Positions 45,137 through 57,244 of a DNA stretch of 64,000 nucleotides are shown here, piece by piece (within the stretch, counting starts at the first letter, position 1; the number at the start of each line of letters is the position of its first letter). The DNA is from Lytechinus variegatus (lineage: Eukaryota > Echinodermata > Echinoidea > Temnopleuroida > Toxopneustidae). Made by a program: the position numbers and the translations under genes. The stretch lies in NCBI RefSeq assembly GCF_018143015.1, contig NC_054741.1:59641197-59705196 (forward strand), given 5' to 3'. The notes under the pieces were generated by a model. That model ran no database searches and had not been told where the DNA came from. It worked only from the letters and a program-made list of their open reading frames with translations.

Positions 45137-48100
45137 TAAATGTATAACATGATATTGGAGATACTGCTCATGATTTTGCTCCGATGTGCACGTTAAAGTA
45201 AAGGATGTTATCATAAACTGCTTTCTCGTTGGTCCATTGCTTGAAATAAAATCAGGATCTATTGCATTGATTGGATTTCTTTTTCCCTGCCGCTACATGA
45301 AGGTCTTCCACGCCGCATTTCTCAAACAGAAATGGATAGCTTTGAATAACAGATCCATCCAACCAAAGTCTGCCAAGAAACTTTTTAAAACTTTTTATCC
45401 AAAGTCAAGGGCGATCGTTGAACTAATACCTTTTTCTCATTTTCGGAATACTAAATTCAAACTCTGACAGCGACTCCTTAATTCTACCCTTGGTAATGCA
45501 GGTACGGCAGAGGTCAAGAATCACTACTAAAATCTCACCAATATTTATAATTGATATTTTTACCTCAATTCCAAGCAAAATGTGACCCTCGATTTTCAAA
45601 CTAGTTCAACTTCTAAGATTCTATGAAATATTGTTTGCTATATCTCAAAAAATTGTGTAATAGTCAATCTTAGAAATGTGAAGAAAAAAGCACTGAATGG
45701 TCAATATATAATGTCCTAAAGGAAGGAAGGAAGAATGAATGTAACTAACTACGGCACAACTTCAAAGAAAAAGGAAAGCTACCCAAACTAGGCATGGATT
45801 CAAGTATTTGAAAATGAAAATCGGCAAATCAATAGCGGGTTTCACAAAAAAGAATATACAAGGACAAGAAGAAATTGTCTTCTTTAACAATCAATCAATT
45901 TCCTTTCAACCATATGTATTTTACACAGGGACCACTAGATTCTAAAGTGAATATGGGTCAAAATCATCCACAGGGTATTTTATAAAGCTGTCCGTAAAAA
46001 TATGAACAACTTTAATAATTAAAAACGATTGAAGTGCCAATGTGTGACTGAGCAAAAAGTTAAGTTTTAACTTCATTTCCAATTACTTCAATCAATTTCT
46101 GTCAAAGTACATAATTTTGCACTAAAATGGAAGCTTCCAATACACCTTATAGCATAATCAACTTCTAACTTCAGCAAAAATAAACAATAATGAAAAATGA
46201 TATTAAATCAATATGACTTTTAATTGACACTTTTCATGAAAAAGGATATTTGTAATCCTTGTGTCCAAGCCACATTTCCCACTCCAAAACAGTGAATAAG
46301 GAAAAATTCTGCGATTTAAATGGAATCCATCAACGGAATGGGTCTGATTTGGGTACCGTGCTACCAGCATATTATGTAAACAGGGTTGTACATTATACAT
46401 GCAGAAGGGGCCCACAGAAAGGAATTTTTTTCCCATCTCATATATTCTTACAATGTGATGAGAAGTTGGAAAGTAGATATCTATTTTGCCAAAAGATAAT
46501 GAAAAATAATGAAAAGAAAGTAAATGCCCCCTTCAGAAACAATGGATGGAAAAGAAAGATTGACAGTTGATGTCTGCTGTAAACTTGCTATATATCATAC
46601 ATGTCTATCTACAAGGAAAGAATTACTTGCATACAATGGCCTATATATATATAGAAATGTGTACATGTGTAAGTTCTCCTTCCACAGAAGAAAATAAATC
46701 ATTATCTTTACCAGCGATGATTTTCTTGGTGCCGTCAATCACGTTAAACCCGTTGGAAATCCAATCTTGTCATGTACTAGAAAATTATGATCGAGCATGA
46801 TTTAAATTGTTTTATTTAATGAAGAATTTCAGTGAGTGAAAGGCATGTTTTCTTATGCGGACTTTTAGAAAAATCTTGAATAAAAAAAATTGAATCCTTG
46901 ATATCAATTTGGAAAAAAAATTATACACACAAAATTAATTTAATTATAAAGAATATTGCATAACAATTATAGGAAAGAGAACAAATATCATGAAGTAAAG
47001 TGATTTCTGTGAACCACGTAAATGATGGAAGGCAAATTTGTTTTGCAAATTGATAAGAATTCTATTTGGATGCATGGATATTTATGATGCCATTTCAAGT
47101 GAAAATTGTTTCTTAAAATGTAAATTGTTTAAAACAATTAAACAATTAGAAATCTATATCATCAAAAATTACACAGAAATGAGTGTCAAATTGATTTGAT
47201 TAATGGAGTTCAAATAATGAAATTCAAATGTATGATAAATCAAATATAAACACAAATCAACAGATCTCTATGTTTTACAAATCGACCCAGTAAAATAAAT
47301 AGATTTATTTATTTTGTTTCCAACAATGATTTCTTAAAAACTGAATGTGTAGTACCAAGTGAGCTAGTGCAAAATTGCATGGGGAAAATCATTTATAATC
47401 TCCCACATATAACTGGAGTGAATTGATTTTTCAAAAAGAAAAAAATAATAATTGGTAATGTGCAACAAAAGTATTAAAAATAATAAGGCAAGAATCTCAT
47501 TTTCATTGTCATACTGCATAAGCTGTGGTAAATGGCAAATTATGAAGGAGAAGACTTATCATTATTATGATGATTGAATTCAATCTAATGTATGTAAAAA
47601 ATACAAAATACATTCAACACCATTAATGTCAAAAGGGATAAAAACGTCACGGAATAGTAAATAAACTTCCGTGGCCATTTCATTTTCCACATCATCGCAA
47701 AATGGTGAGAATATGTTTGGTCACATGAAGCTATCCAAACCAATCAGCATACAAAACTTTAATTCACGTAGGATATAAAAGAAAAATTATCCTATACTTA
47801 CTTCATGAGCTGGCTCATTATCTTTCAATTCTTCATAAAGACTTTCACCCCTAGCAAAGCATCACTAGCACCACTATCTTCTGTTTCATATCTGATACAA
47901 CTAGGTCAAGGACAAAGCATATCTTAGAAGATTATCATATATTACATGTACAGACGACCAATTTATTCACATCAAAATATCCTTTCAGGTAATATCTATA
48001 GATTAAACTCTTTTGGAGGTAATTTCATGGTGCGGATTAAATCAACCCTTCGCGAATAAGACCATAATTGGATGGAGTGCAACTATCAACTCCATTCATT

Positions 48101-48697
48101 GATTAGAAAATATTTTAAATTCTGCACAGAAAGATTGAAAAAATCTTATAAAGAATGAGGAGAAAAGGATAATATGAATGAAAAATGAAATTTTCAGAAC
48201 ATTATTCTCTGTTTTTTCATAATGAATATTGAATAGGAAGTATATAAAGTGGGCAATAAATTCCTTATTTAACGTGAGATTAAGCCTGTGTTTAATAATC
48301 AGAACTCCTCCCTTTGCCTCCAACAACACATTAAATGTACCAACTATAAAAGAATATGTCTATGATAATAATTATTTGCAAATGCATCTGCAACCATGAT
48401 GTAACTGTGCAATGCTTTTCTTAATTCTGATCCAATGAAAAGTTTCAAGTAATTTCCGAAGTCTGTTGGAGACTGGCTGATTTACGAATTCATATTTCAG
48501 AGACCCAACCCAAATAAATATGCCTTCGATTTCTAATGGGTTAATATACATGTACACTCTATCAAACTTCAAAAAACATGTCAGAAAGTAAAGGAGTCAA
48601 TCTCTGACTGAATTGGTTTTCAACATCATAAAATAAAACATTAACTCTGCACACAGGAGTTTCATATCAAAGTGCACAAATGATCAACAATTAACAG

Positions 48698-48703
48698 TTT
48701 ATT
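48698..48703 (-). terminator. Candidate polyadenylation signal for CUEDC1
   Basis: AATAAA on the minus strand, about 53 bases beyond the proposed stop codon at 48756-48758. It supports a terminal exon ending here but does not prove it. Confidence 0.4.
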
Positions 48704-48755
48704 TGCAATTGTACCCGAAAGACTTAAATAGAAAAGTTACTTTTCAAATAAAGCT

Positions 48756-48853
48756 TTACATAGGCCAACATAAATGACACAAAGGATACTTCCTTGAGGG
48801 CTTCTTTTTCTTCTGAAATCTTCCGGCCAGCAGAGATAATTTTGTCTTGGAAG
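48756..48853 (-). CDS. CUEDC1: CUEDC1 exon 7 (probable terminal exon)
   Basis: Acceptor CTCTTTTTCAG. Read in the phase set by exon 6 it gives SSKTKLSLLAGRFQKKKKPS, comparable to the basic STRRKLFELARAFSEKTK region of the vertebrate protein, and ends at TAA 48756-48758. A weak donor (GAA|GTATCC) inside it would allow a further exon that I could not find. Confidence 0.7.
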
Positions 48854-51800
48854 CTGAAAAAGAGTACATTAAAATTAGATAAAATAAAAATTTCTTTATA
48901 ATAAATTTCATAGACAATAAGCATTGAATAGGGTGATTCATGGCATAACTTGAGCCCTGCAGAATGTATTATTTTTGTCCTACTCATAATAACATGTAGA
49001 AAAAGTTGCCATATGAGTTGGTTCTCCTGTATGCTAAAATATTCCTTGAGCCCACAATAAATGCATAGATGACAATGATAACAGAAGGAGTCAAAGTTAG
49101 TGCTTCACAGTTGAAGCTGTGTGTTGAGATGGACTCACATTTGCCCATATGGTTGAGTTTGTTCCTGAACTCAATATCTTCCATAGAGAGTCCTCCAGAG
49201 GCACTTGTTGCTCCATTGGTCATCCCGCCTCCCGAGACACTGGATGAAGGAAGAGAAGACCCACTGTTTTCTCTCCTCATGCCAGGCGGTCTAAATGGGA
49301 GTTCTGGAGGTGGTGTTGCAGGGAGGGGGCGATTGGCAAGGTCTGGAGGAGGCTGCCGGTGAAGAGGGTGTTGCGATGGGCGTGGAGGGGGAGTAGGTGT
49401 GGGAGTTGACATAGATGAAGATCCAGATGTCGAACTGCTGGTGGTCCTTCCCTCCCGTAATGCATCATGGTAATCTGCATGAGGCAAAATACAGTTATAA
49501 TGTATGAAAGGCTTTCTTGATTACTGCACCTGCTGAAAGATTGAGCTATCAATCTGGACATAGTCAGATGGTTGATACTTATAAAAGACATGAGAATATA
49601 ATATGCATAACAATAACATAATGTTTATATTTGCTAAGTAGTGCCAAAACATAGAGTCCCTAAGCACCCACAATAATGCAGTTTAAATCCTGACTGTTGC
49701 AGAAGAGCTTTTATGCCCTATGTACTTCAATGAATAAAGTCCTGATTAAGAGCTATTGTATCCTTTCGCAGCTGATTCCTAGAACATTGGTTATCATCCC
49801 AGCTGTAGCTTGCTGCTTGAAACCACAGCACTTCCAGGAGTCAAGGAAAAAAGCCAAAAATCAAGCATTAATTTCACCTGGGGAGCGTTTAATGAAAGGA
49901 GTTGTCAGACGTTTTTATCCTACAAGTCCTGTTTTATTCTACAGTTATCAAAGTAACAGTGCTTCTCAGCCAAGAAGAGTCAAGGAAAATTGTCAGATCT
50001 GACAACTTGTCAAGACAAAACAATATTGATGAAATGCTCCCCAGTAGTGTGTACATGTATAAAATAAGGATACATTTTGAGAGGTAACAACAACAACAAG
50101 TGGAATGCCTCTGGCCGTCTCACCTGCATCATGCGGTTCAATATAGCAGCAGTGCTGACTTTGAATACTACTCTAACTCGCACAAGATGTTCAGTGATAC
50201 ATGGTTACTCTTATGTCCACTTTTTATGAACTAGACCAATAAACTTACAGAGATATGATGGTTATTCAACAAAAAACCCCAACATGGCCAAAGTTCATTG
50301 ACCTTACATGACCTTTGACCTTGATCATGTGACCTGAAACTCGAACAGGATGTTCAGTGATACTTGATTACTCTTATGTACAAGTTTCATGAATCAGATC
50401 CATAAACTTTGAAAGTTATGGTTGGTAATTCAACAGATACACCCAATTCGGCCAAAGTTCATTGACCTTTGACCTTGGTCATGTGACCTGAAACGCGCAC
50501 AGGATGTTCAGTGATACTTGATTACTCTAATGTCCAAGTTTAATGAACTAGACCAATAAACTTTCAAAGTTATGATGGTAATTCAACAGATACCCCCGAT
50601 TCGGCCAAAGTTCATTGACCCTAAATGACCTTTGACCTTAATCATGAGACCTGAAACTTGCACAAAATTTTCAGTGATGCTTGATTACTATTATGTCCAA
50701 GTTTCATGAATCAGATCCATAAACTTTCAAAGTTATGATGGGAATTCAACAGATATCCCCAATTCGGCCAAAGTTCATTGACCCTAAATGACCTTTGACC
50801 TTGGTCATGTGACATGAAACTCTAATAGGATGTTCAGTAATACTTGATTAACCTTATGGCCAAGTTTTATTAACTAGGTCCATATACTTTCTAAGTTATG
50901 ACGTCATTTCAAAAACTTAACCTCAGGTTAAGATTTGATGTTGACGCCGCCGCCGCCGTCGGAAAAGCGGCGCCTATAGTCTCACTTTGCTTCGCAGGTG
51001 AGACAAAAACACTTCAGACAGGAAAGATTCAACCCTCCCTTTTTACCTCTCTCCAGGGCTGACAGGAATTCAGGATCCTGCTGAAGCTGATGAAGGAACT
51101 CCTCATTCTGGAGCATCAGTGCTAGCTTTTCATCCTCCAGCATCTGGTTTGATTCTGCATCGTGCTGACCCACGGATCTCCGTCTACTGGTGTTCTCATC
51201 TAATCTCTGCTGAATGCCTGGTGTCATCCGTGGTTGTGACTGTATGCAAAACATGAATCACAATTGATACATCAGCATCTTTGTATCTTCACCCCATTAA
51301 ACTTTAAAATTTAGGGGCCCCTCTGTAAATCAGCGTTGATCTGCTTAATAGGACAACCCCTCCGTTTTTTTATTGTAATTGTAAATACATATTTGATTTC
51401 ATGAGGATTAAGAACATACACTAAAAATTTATCAAATCTCTAACAGATTTTCTACAACTTGACTAATAGCTTACACGGATTACCATTTCCCAAATGTCCT
51501 CAAATTTGGAATAACATTCTCTCACTCCTGATAAAAATATCTGATCGAATCAGATCTGTAATCCCTTCAATTTGTGGAAAGGAAATACCAAAACTGAAGC
51601 AACTCACTGTTTGAGATGATGGCGAAACAGCTGTGCCTGACGGCGAGCCTCCCGAGACTGATAACCTCAAGAAATCTGATGGTAGATTGCCAACCATCGG
51701 AGGATTCCATTGCCTTGAGGTCTGCATCTCCTCCATTCTCTGCATCACGTTCCTGTAGTTATCCCTGGTAGCGCTGCTCACGCTCTCCTCTCCACCCACG

Positions 51801-54800
51801 CTCCGGGCCCTGCGAGGGGGAGGGAGCTGGGGGGCTGTCCGAGGTAAGCTGCTGGGGTCGCGACTGCTTGGCACGGGAGGGGTTCCTCTGGCAGTGTTGG
51901 ACTGGGCATTGGTGTTACTGTTGAACTGTGAAGAATATTCCGATACATTAATGTATGATTACGATATACATGTACAGAAAAAAACATGTACACTGAAATT
52001 TTCCATTGGATTAAACTCAGCTTAATTTCAGTTTAACAATTCACTGTCAGTACATGAAATGAGAAAAGCGTACAAAGTTTCCTTTCCTTGACATGCATGT
52101 ATCAGTTTTGAAAGATTCTCAACCAATCACATGAGGGATATCACTAAAAAGGTCAAGGAATTACTACTTCTAAGTGTAATATGGCACTAATCCCCCCAAG
52201 TTTTATCAAGAGGTTAACAGAAAGAGAGAGAGAGACAAAAAAAGAATAAACAAGGAAGAAATTTAAAAAAGTATAATAAAGAGCAATCCAAGTCAATATC
52301 ACCCACTAAAATTGAGAAAAAAGATGATGTCATCTATGGGACAGACCTTGCCACCTCTACCATAATACATGGCACCACAACTGAACATGTATGTAAACAG
52401 TGCCAAGGTTTGAATGTATTCTATATTGTAAAATGTAGCCAGACAGGTAGTGGTGAATTGACCTACTGTGCCAAAACAAACAGATACATGTAGTATGGAA
52501 AGTGTTCTTGAGAAGAGTACATACTCACCCTTGAGAAAGGACTATCTGGTTCCGGAGGAGAGTATGGAGGCGGCTGATCAGGGAAATTATCAGGGGAAAT
52601 CATCTGAAAGATAAGGGATTCATTCACTTCAGGAGTCACATATCTCTCAAACACAGATTGTACATTCTATAAGGTGGAGCGGTTTATACCCGTGACAACT
52701 AATTCACCTATTCCCTGTATCTGATTTTATGTGTGAGTTGAACAGTTCGTGAGTCTATTAAATACAATCAGAAACATTTGTGCCCTTCAACATGAAAGAC
52801 ACAGTCAAAGATACATATGATTTTGCAACCACCTATCTTTAAAAGCAACAGATTTGGCTTTCCTTGAATACTCTGGGGTAAATGCATTACAACATGTGTT
52901 ACAGGAGTCTGTGCATAAGACTAAGACTACATACATGTACTCATATTTGTGTCTCCTTTGGGTTAGCTCGTTATGAAAACAGGTTTCAATGTACCATCAA
53001 TCTACATGATCGTATGATAGAAACCAATATATTCTTGATCATAATGATATCTTGTATATTATATCATGAAATTATAGTTGTTCGGCAGACACGCACACGT
53101 ACTTGTACAAGTACCTTGAAAAGAGGAATATCTTTCAGACTGCATTTCAGAGCAACCTAAAAACAGCAAGTACAACATTCAACTCCCTCCAAGGCACATT
53201 GCTGAAAGAGTTGAAATCAAACACAACTTTAAAGATCATATACATCTTGATCTTCAACCAATCAGAAGCAGGCAATGTGTGACTTGTGTGTGGTTTCTTA
53301 AAATTTGCATTGATATAATGAAAATCTTTCTGCAACAGGTGGGTGTTTCAAAAAGATGTTCGTAAGTTAAGAGCAACTTTAAGAACGACTGGTGAACCTT
53401 TCTTACACTGTACTGTATGTGTAAACCATCACCAAAGAATATACAATTTACCAACAGAAAGGATCACAAGTTGTTCTTAGAGTTGCTCTTAACTTACAAA
53501 AAGCCTTATGAAACACCAAATGGGACCTATAAAACACACTTTTATAGGAGGACTTGAAATTTCCCAAACCAACACAGATATCAACAAGCTCAGCTTTCTC
53601 TTATATCAGCCCCCGTGGGGGGCACTCACATATTTTGGTGGTAAAGGGACGTGCCGCTTTGATGATCCCCTTTTTCTGACCTAATTTTCAGTTCTCTAGA
53701 TACTCTAAATGACAAAATTTCAGTTCAAAAGCTGCCCAGCCCCGCTCGCAAGACCCCTGTAACGAGACATCTCAGTTCCACAGCCTTGCCAAAATTGTCA
53801 AGCACGAGTACCGCATGCGAGAGATGCACGTACGGCTTCGCAACTCCCTCCATATAACTAGAACCTGTTCCATGCAACGTACCTAGAGTGCTGCGATCAT
53901 GTTCCATATACCATTTTTCTCACCGCGTGGTATATATTTAGTTCCCAAGACCCTGTACTTTTAATACCTTTTAGTCAGTTCCTTAGCCCCCCATTTCATA
54001 TTTTTGTGAGGCACACCCCCATCAAAAAATAATATGAGTCCCCCATACTTTTAATACCTTTGAGTCAGTTCCCATTTCAGATTTTTGTGAGGCACACCCC
54101 CATCAAAATATAATATGAGTCCCCCCTTACTTTTAATACCTTTCAGTCAGTTCCTTAGCCCCCCATTTCATATTTTTGTGAGGCACACCCCCATCAAAAA
54201 ATAATATGAGTCCCCCATACTTTTAATACCTTTGAGTCAGTTCCCATTTCAGATTTTTGTGAGGCACACCCCCATCAAAATATAATATGAGTCCCCCCTT
54301 ACTTTTAATACCTTTCAGTCAGTTCCTTAGACTCCCATTTCAGATTTTTGTGAGGCACACCCTCATCAAAAAAATAATATGAGTTCCCCCCCCCCGGATC
54401 AGCCACTCAACACAAAGAGTGATTCATTGAAAGGATAATAAAGGCTGTTAGCTTACCTCTGGTGGGAGGTGTGATGGGGGTACAGGGATAGCCGCTGACA
54501 AGGGGGGCATGGCAGGTGGTGGTGCCCTGTCAGGGATGTCGGCGTTCAATTTCAAAAGCTGATCAATGGTCTCATCTACCTTACCATTGTTGGATCTCAG
54601 AACAGTCTCGATCACATCCCGGTCCATCTCAGGGAACATACCCTACAGGGTGAGAGAAGGAGAAAGACTTCATTTTAATATTCATGTGCTTGATCACAGA
54701 TTCCATAAACCTTTTCTATTAAACTAACTCTGTCATTATGATAATTATATACATATCGCACATTGACCAATATATTTTAGTCTGTACTAGCAGCAGGGTT

Positions 54801-55929
54801 ATGAAGATTGACAAAACATCATGTTACACGTCCAGGTAAATGTAATTACTGCGACTCATGAATAAAAGAGAAGGTCTACCCTTACATCAAGTTGGTTTAA
54901 AAATGAGAGTCTTCAGTCAAATTAGATAAAAATAATGGTGAAAGTTTGATGGAAATCTATGAAATAATGAGTTTTGATTTGGTGATATCACAAAGCAGAA
55001 TGTGATGCCACAAATTAAAAATTTTGGCAATACATTTGTTGGATTTTTGCCACAGTATTTCCAAGAACTTAATATTGGGGGATAAAATGAAACAATAAAG
55101 CAATATTGACTGGCCTTGGGGCATTATGATGTATATGACCCAAACTAGATTTATATCGCCTGAGTCGTAGACGAGGGTGATATCAATTAGTGAGGGCGAT
55201 ATATTCCTTTCGCCCCCAGGCTAGCACTATTATTAACCAAATCAGACATCTAGAACAAAAATAGATAAAATTTAAATATTTATTAGAGTTTTCATGGGAA
55301 TCTGTTTTGTCATGCTGAGCAGACTGGGCCTCTGAACTTTACCATTGTGGCGTCTAGCCGCGATTAATTGAAATGACGCGTCCCTGGCCTGGGACGCAAT
55401 ATCCACAGCACAGATAACTTGCCAAACTTATATCATGTACATGTGCAAGACCAACAAAACTAAAGCCTGCTTGAGAAATGTTTTCTTTTAGTGGTAAGTA
55501 AAAGTATGTTCAGAGAAAAACATAAAATCTAAAGATTGTACATGTATGATTTAAAAAGACAAAACCAAAACAAATAGAACAAACCTTGAAATCCGACATT
55601 GCCTGCTCAAAGTCTAGTTGCCTCTGTGGTGTCTGCGGTGGCATCTGCTGTTGTGGCATCACAGGGATGGCAGGGAGTGCCATCCTAGGAGCACCCGCTG
55701 CTGGTGCAGGGGCAGGGAAACCCCCAGGGGGCTGTACTGGGTACCCAGCAGGGGCGTAGAATGCAGGTTGCATAGGGTAACCCGGACGCTGCACCGGCAC
55801 TGCTGGATAGGCACCTGCCTGGGGAGGTGGAGGTCCGTATGTGATGGTGTTGGGGGACGAGACTACAGGGGCGCTGTTCCTCTTTTTCTTGTTCTTCTTG
55901 CTGCTTGACGATCCTCCAGGGGTGGCCAT
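48756..55929 (-). CDS. CUEDC1: CUE domain-containing protein 1, 7 coding exons
   Basis: Ubiquitin-binding CUE-domain protein. Coding exons in transcript order are 55929-55585, 54642-54457, 52603-52529, 51925-51608, 51239-51047, 49474-49139 and 48853-48756. Every junction is GT-AG and the phases agree, giving 516 aa; human CUEDC1, as I recall it, is about 386. The CUE domain lies at residues about 106-150: DFKGMFPEMDRDVIETVLRS then VDETIDQLLKLN, with the family's MFP and LL residues. A PPPY WW-ligand motif follows in QPPPYSPPEPD. Two further blocks align with the vertebrate protein: WNPPMVGNLPSDFLRL, and a helical LALMLQNEEFLHQLQ...FLSALERG. The conserved FRNKLNHMGK is followed by a basic tail. 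Linkers are Pro/Ser-rich and account for the greater length. The last exon is the least certain part. Confidence 0.93.
49139..49474 (-). CDS. CUEDC1: CUEDC1 exon 6
   Basis: Acceptor CATGCAG, donor AAAT|GTGAGT. Ser/Thr/Pro-rich linker (STPTPTPPPRPSQH) ending in the conserved IEFRNKLNHMGK, matching vertebrate ALFRDKLKHMGK. Confidence 0.9.
50097..51006 (-). repeat. DR1-array repeat, copy B (CUEDC1 intron 5)
   Basis: Inverted relative of the repeat at 28643, with the same ends (ACAAGTGGAATGCC and GCAGGTGAGACAAAA). Four perfect DR1 sites, written TGACCTTTGACCT on the plus strand, start at 50309, 50463, 50626 and 50789. It ends about 40 bases from the exon 5 donor, so most of this short intron is repeat. 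Confidence 0.75.
51047..51239 (-). CDS. CUEDC1: CUEDC1 exon 5
   Basis: Acceptor GCATACAG, donor AGAG|GTAAAA, leaving phase 1. Encodes the charged helical block EDEKLALMLQNEEFLHQLQ, the best-conserved part outside the CUE domain. Confidence 0.93.
51608..51925 (-). CDS. CUEDC1: CUEDC1 exon 4
   Basis: Phase 0 on both sides, acceptor TCTTCACAG, donor ACA|GTGAGT. Pro-rich start (RTAPQLPPPRRARSVGG) and then QWNPPMVGNLPSDFLRLS, matching vertebrate NWNPPLLGNLPDDFLRI. Confidence 0.93.
52529..52603 (-). CDS. CUEDC1: CUEDC1 exon 3 (PPPY motif)
   Basis: Twenty-five codons in phase 0, acceptor TCTTTCAG, donor AGG|GTGAGT. Contains PPPYSPPEPD, a WW-domain ligand motif corresponding to the PPPVYSPP region of vertebrate CUEDC1. 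Confidence 0.88.
53341..53518. mobile_element. Palindromic MITE, family C, copy 2
   Basis: The left arm GGGTGTTTCAAAAAGATGTT...GTAAGTTAAGAGCAAC mirrors the right arm GTTGCTCTTAACTTAC...TTATGAAACACC. Lies in CUEDC1 intron 2; relative of 27666-27834. Confidence 0.65.
53955..54390. repeat. Higher-order tandem repeat, alternating ~90 and ~82 bp units
   Basis: Units begin ACTTTTAATACCTTT at about 53,955, 54,046, 54,128, 54,218 and 54,300, so lengths alternate 90/82 in a 172-bp higher-order unit. Shared blocks are GTGAGGCACACCCCCATCAA and AATATGAGTCCCCC. The longer unit has an extra CCTTAGCCCC. It ends about 65 bp from the exon 2 donor. Confidence 0.85.
54457..54642 (-). CDS. CUEDC1: CUEDC1 exon 2 (CUE domain)
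   Basis: Sixty-two codons in phase 0, acceptor CACCCTGTAG, donor GAG|GTAAGC. Carries most of the CUE fold: GMFPEMDRDVIETVLRSNNG and VDETIDQLLKLN; the vertebrate equivalent is TMFPNMDYDIIECVLRANSG. Confidence 0.95.
55585..55929 (-). CDS. CUEDC1: CUEDC1 exon 1 (start codon)
   Basis: The ATG at 55929 follows CAAATTTCAAA; the in-frame upstream stretch to 56040 is unconserved and probably 5' untranslated. A Lys-rich patch (SSSSKKNKKKRNSA) is followed by a long Pro/Ala/Gln-rich region, and the exon ends QLDFEQAMSDFK, the first CUE helix. Donor AAG|GTTTGT. Confidence 0.88.
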
Positions 55930-57013
55930 TTTGAAATTTGTCAATAATCTGGACTTACAGAACAAGAACTTGCTCCTCCACTTCAGTTCACTCCTGTGGG
56001 TGAGTTTTTTTTCAACCGATTTGATAAGGTATTGAATCATGAAAACACTCCATTATAATCATGGTTGTCATTTATCGTCGGAAAAAAGTACATGTACACG
56101 TATTTTCCAAGACTACAAATCCTTTTCAAAGCTATAAAAAGCTGCTGCCTGATGTCTCTTTAACTTCTATTGTTAGTGCTCTTGGAAATTGGTGCATCTG
56201 GTGTTGAATAGGAAATGTACTGCACTGCAGATGGAACTTCTTCTTGTTTCAGAGCAAAATATTACCACTGGTTCATTGAAGGAACAACAGTCAAGTCAAT
56301 CCATCCTATTAAATGGCAAAGAAAAATAAAAAGAAATAAAATCTCCATGAATCATAATATTGCATTGTCAATATTTATGATGTATAATCTACCAATACAT
56401 GTAAATCAGAAACTTACATGTATCTATGCAAATGCAATCCTACATGTACAAGTATGTATGTCACTCAACCATCTTTAAGAAAGTCAGATCAATACTTTGT
56501 TACATGGTTCACAGGGCAAGTACATCACTACATGTACATGTAGGTCCAGAGTACAGCATAGCCAGTCCTACCAAAAAGTCAATAAAGGGTATTACACAGA
56601 TTCTTAATATAGGATTGGATAAGTGGCCAATTAGGACAATACACAACTATCTTTATGTAGAAGTTCTTGTACATGCCTTTGTATGTGCAGTGGTGCTAAA
56701 AAGTTGGTGAACCCCACCAGAAAATGAACATACATGTACCAGTATTTAAAGTGTTAATAGTTTTGCCATGTTTTAGATGTACAGTATTTAATTATGAAGT
56801 CCGGTGATTCAAGTTTTCTTTTCTGTGCTCACTGAACATAATATTGCCTAAATAAAAGCACATTTTTATATGCAGTTCATACATAGAGTAATATTTACAA
56901 TACTAAACAACTGGTGCAATGAACCAACACAAGGAAAGGCCAAATAACAATTCATAGTAAAGAAAATTACCTCAAGGTTGTAAAAATATATAATTGAAGG
57001 TATTAGTCACTTG

Positions 57014-57244
57014 CGGATCCAGGGGGAGGAAGGGAGGCGGGGTGGCAAAACCGGCCCATGCCCCCCTTTGGAGAGGCACAATTAAAATTTGCAATGTAAA
57101 AATGCTGTTAAAACAGAAGTATCCCCCCCCCCCTTTTGAAAGTGAACCCCTTTTTTTGGCTTGTCAAATTGTTTGAGGACGAAATGTCCTTATTTTTGTG
57201 TTGAAAACCTATTTGCCTTCCCCCCTTTGGAAAATCCTGGATCC
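57014..57244. mobile_element. Foldback element with GGATCCAGG ends
   Basis: GGATCCAGGGGG at the left is mirrored by CCTGGATCC at the right, with C-rich and G-rich inner stretches (TGCCCCCCTTTGG / CCCCCCTTTGG). Confidence 0.5.

Larger units (their letters stand above)
36191..48697. other. Gene-poor interval between the convergent genes
   Basis: No exon is recognised on either strand. It contains MITEs (37125, 39723, 44825), two tRNA-derived SINEs (40201, 43210), G-rich simple sequence (37919, 38715, 42087) and degenerate ACTTGG(T/C)CTAC-bearing inverted arms at about 41,900-42,740. Part could be 3' untranslated sequence of the minus-strand CUEDC1 gene; the inverted AATAAA at 36182-36187 is one possible distal end. 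Confidence 0.45.

Noticed and set aside
46259-46570. 103-codon plus-strand open frame
   Set aside because: No recognisable domain and no neighbouring exon; length is within chance for this window.
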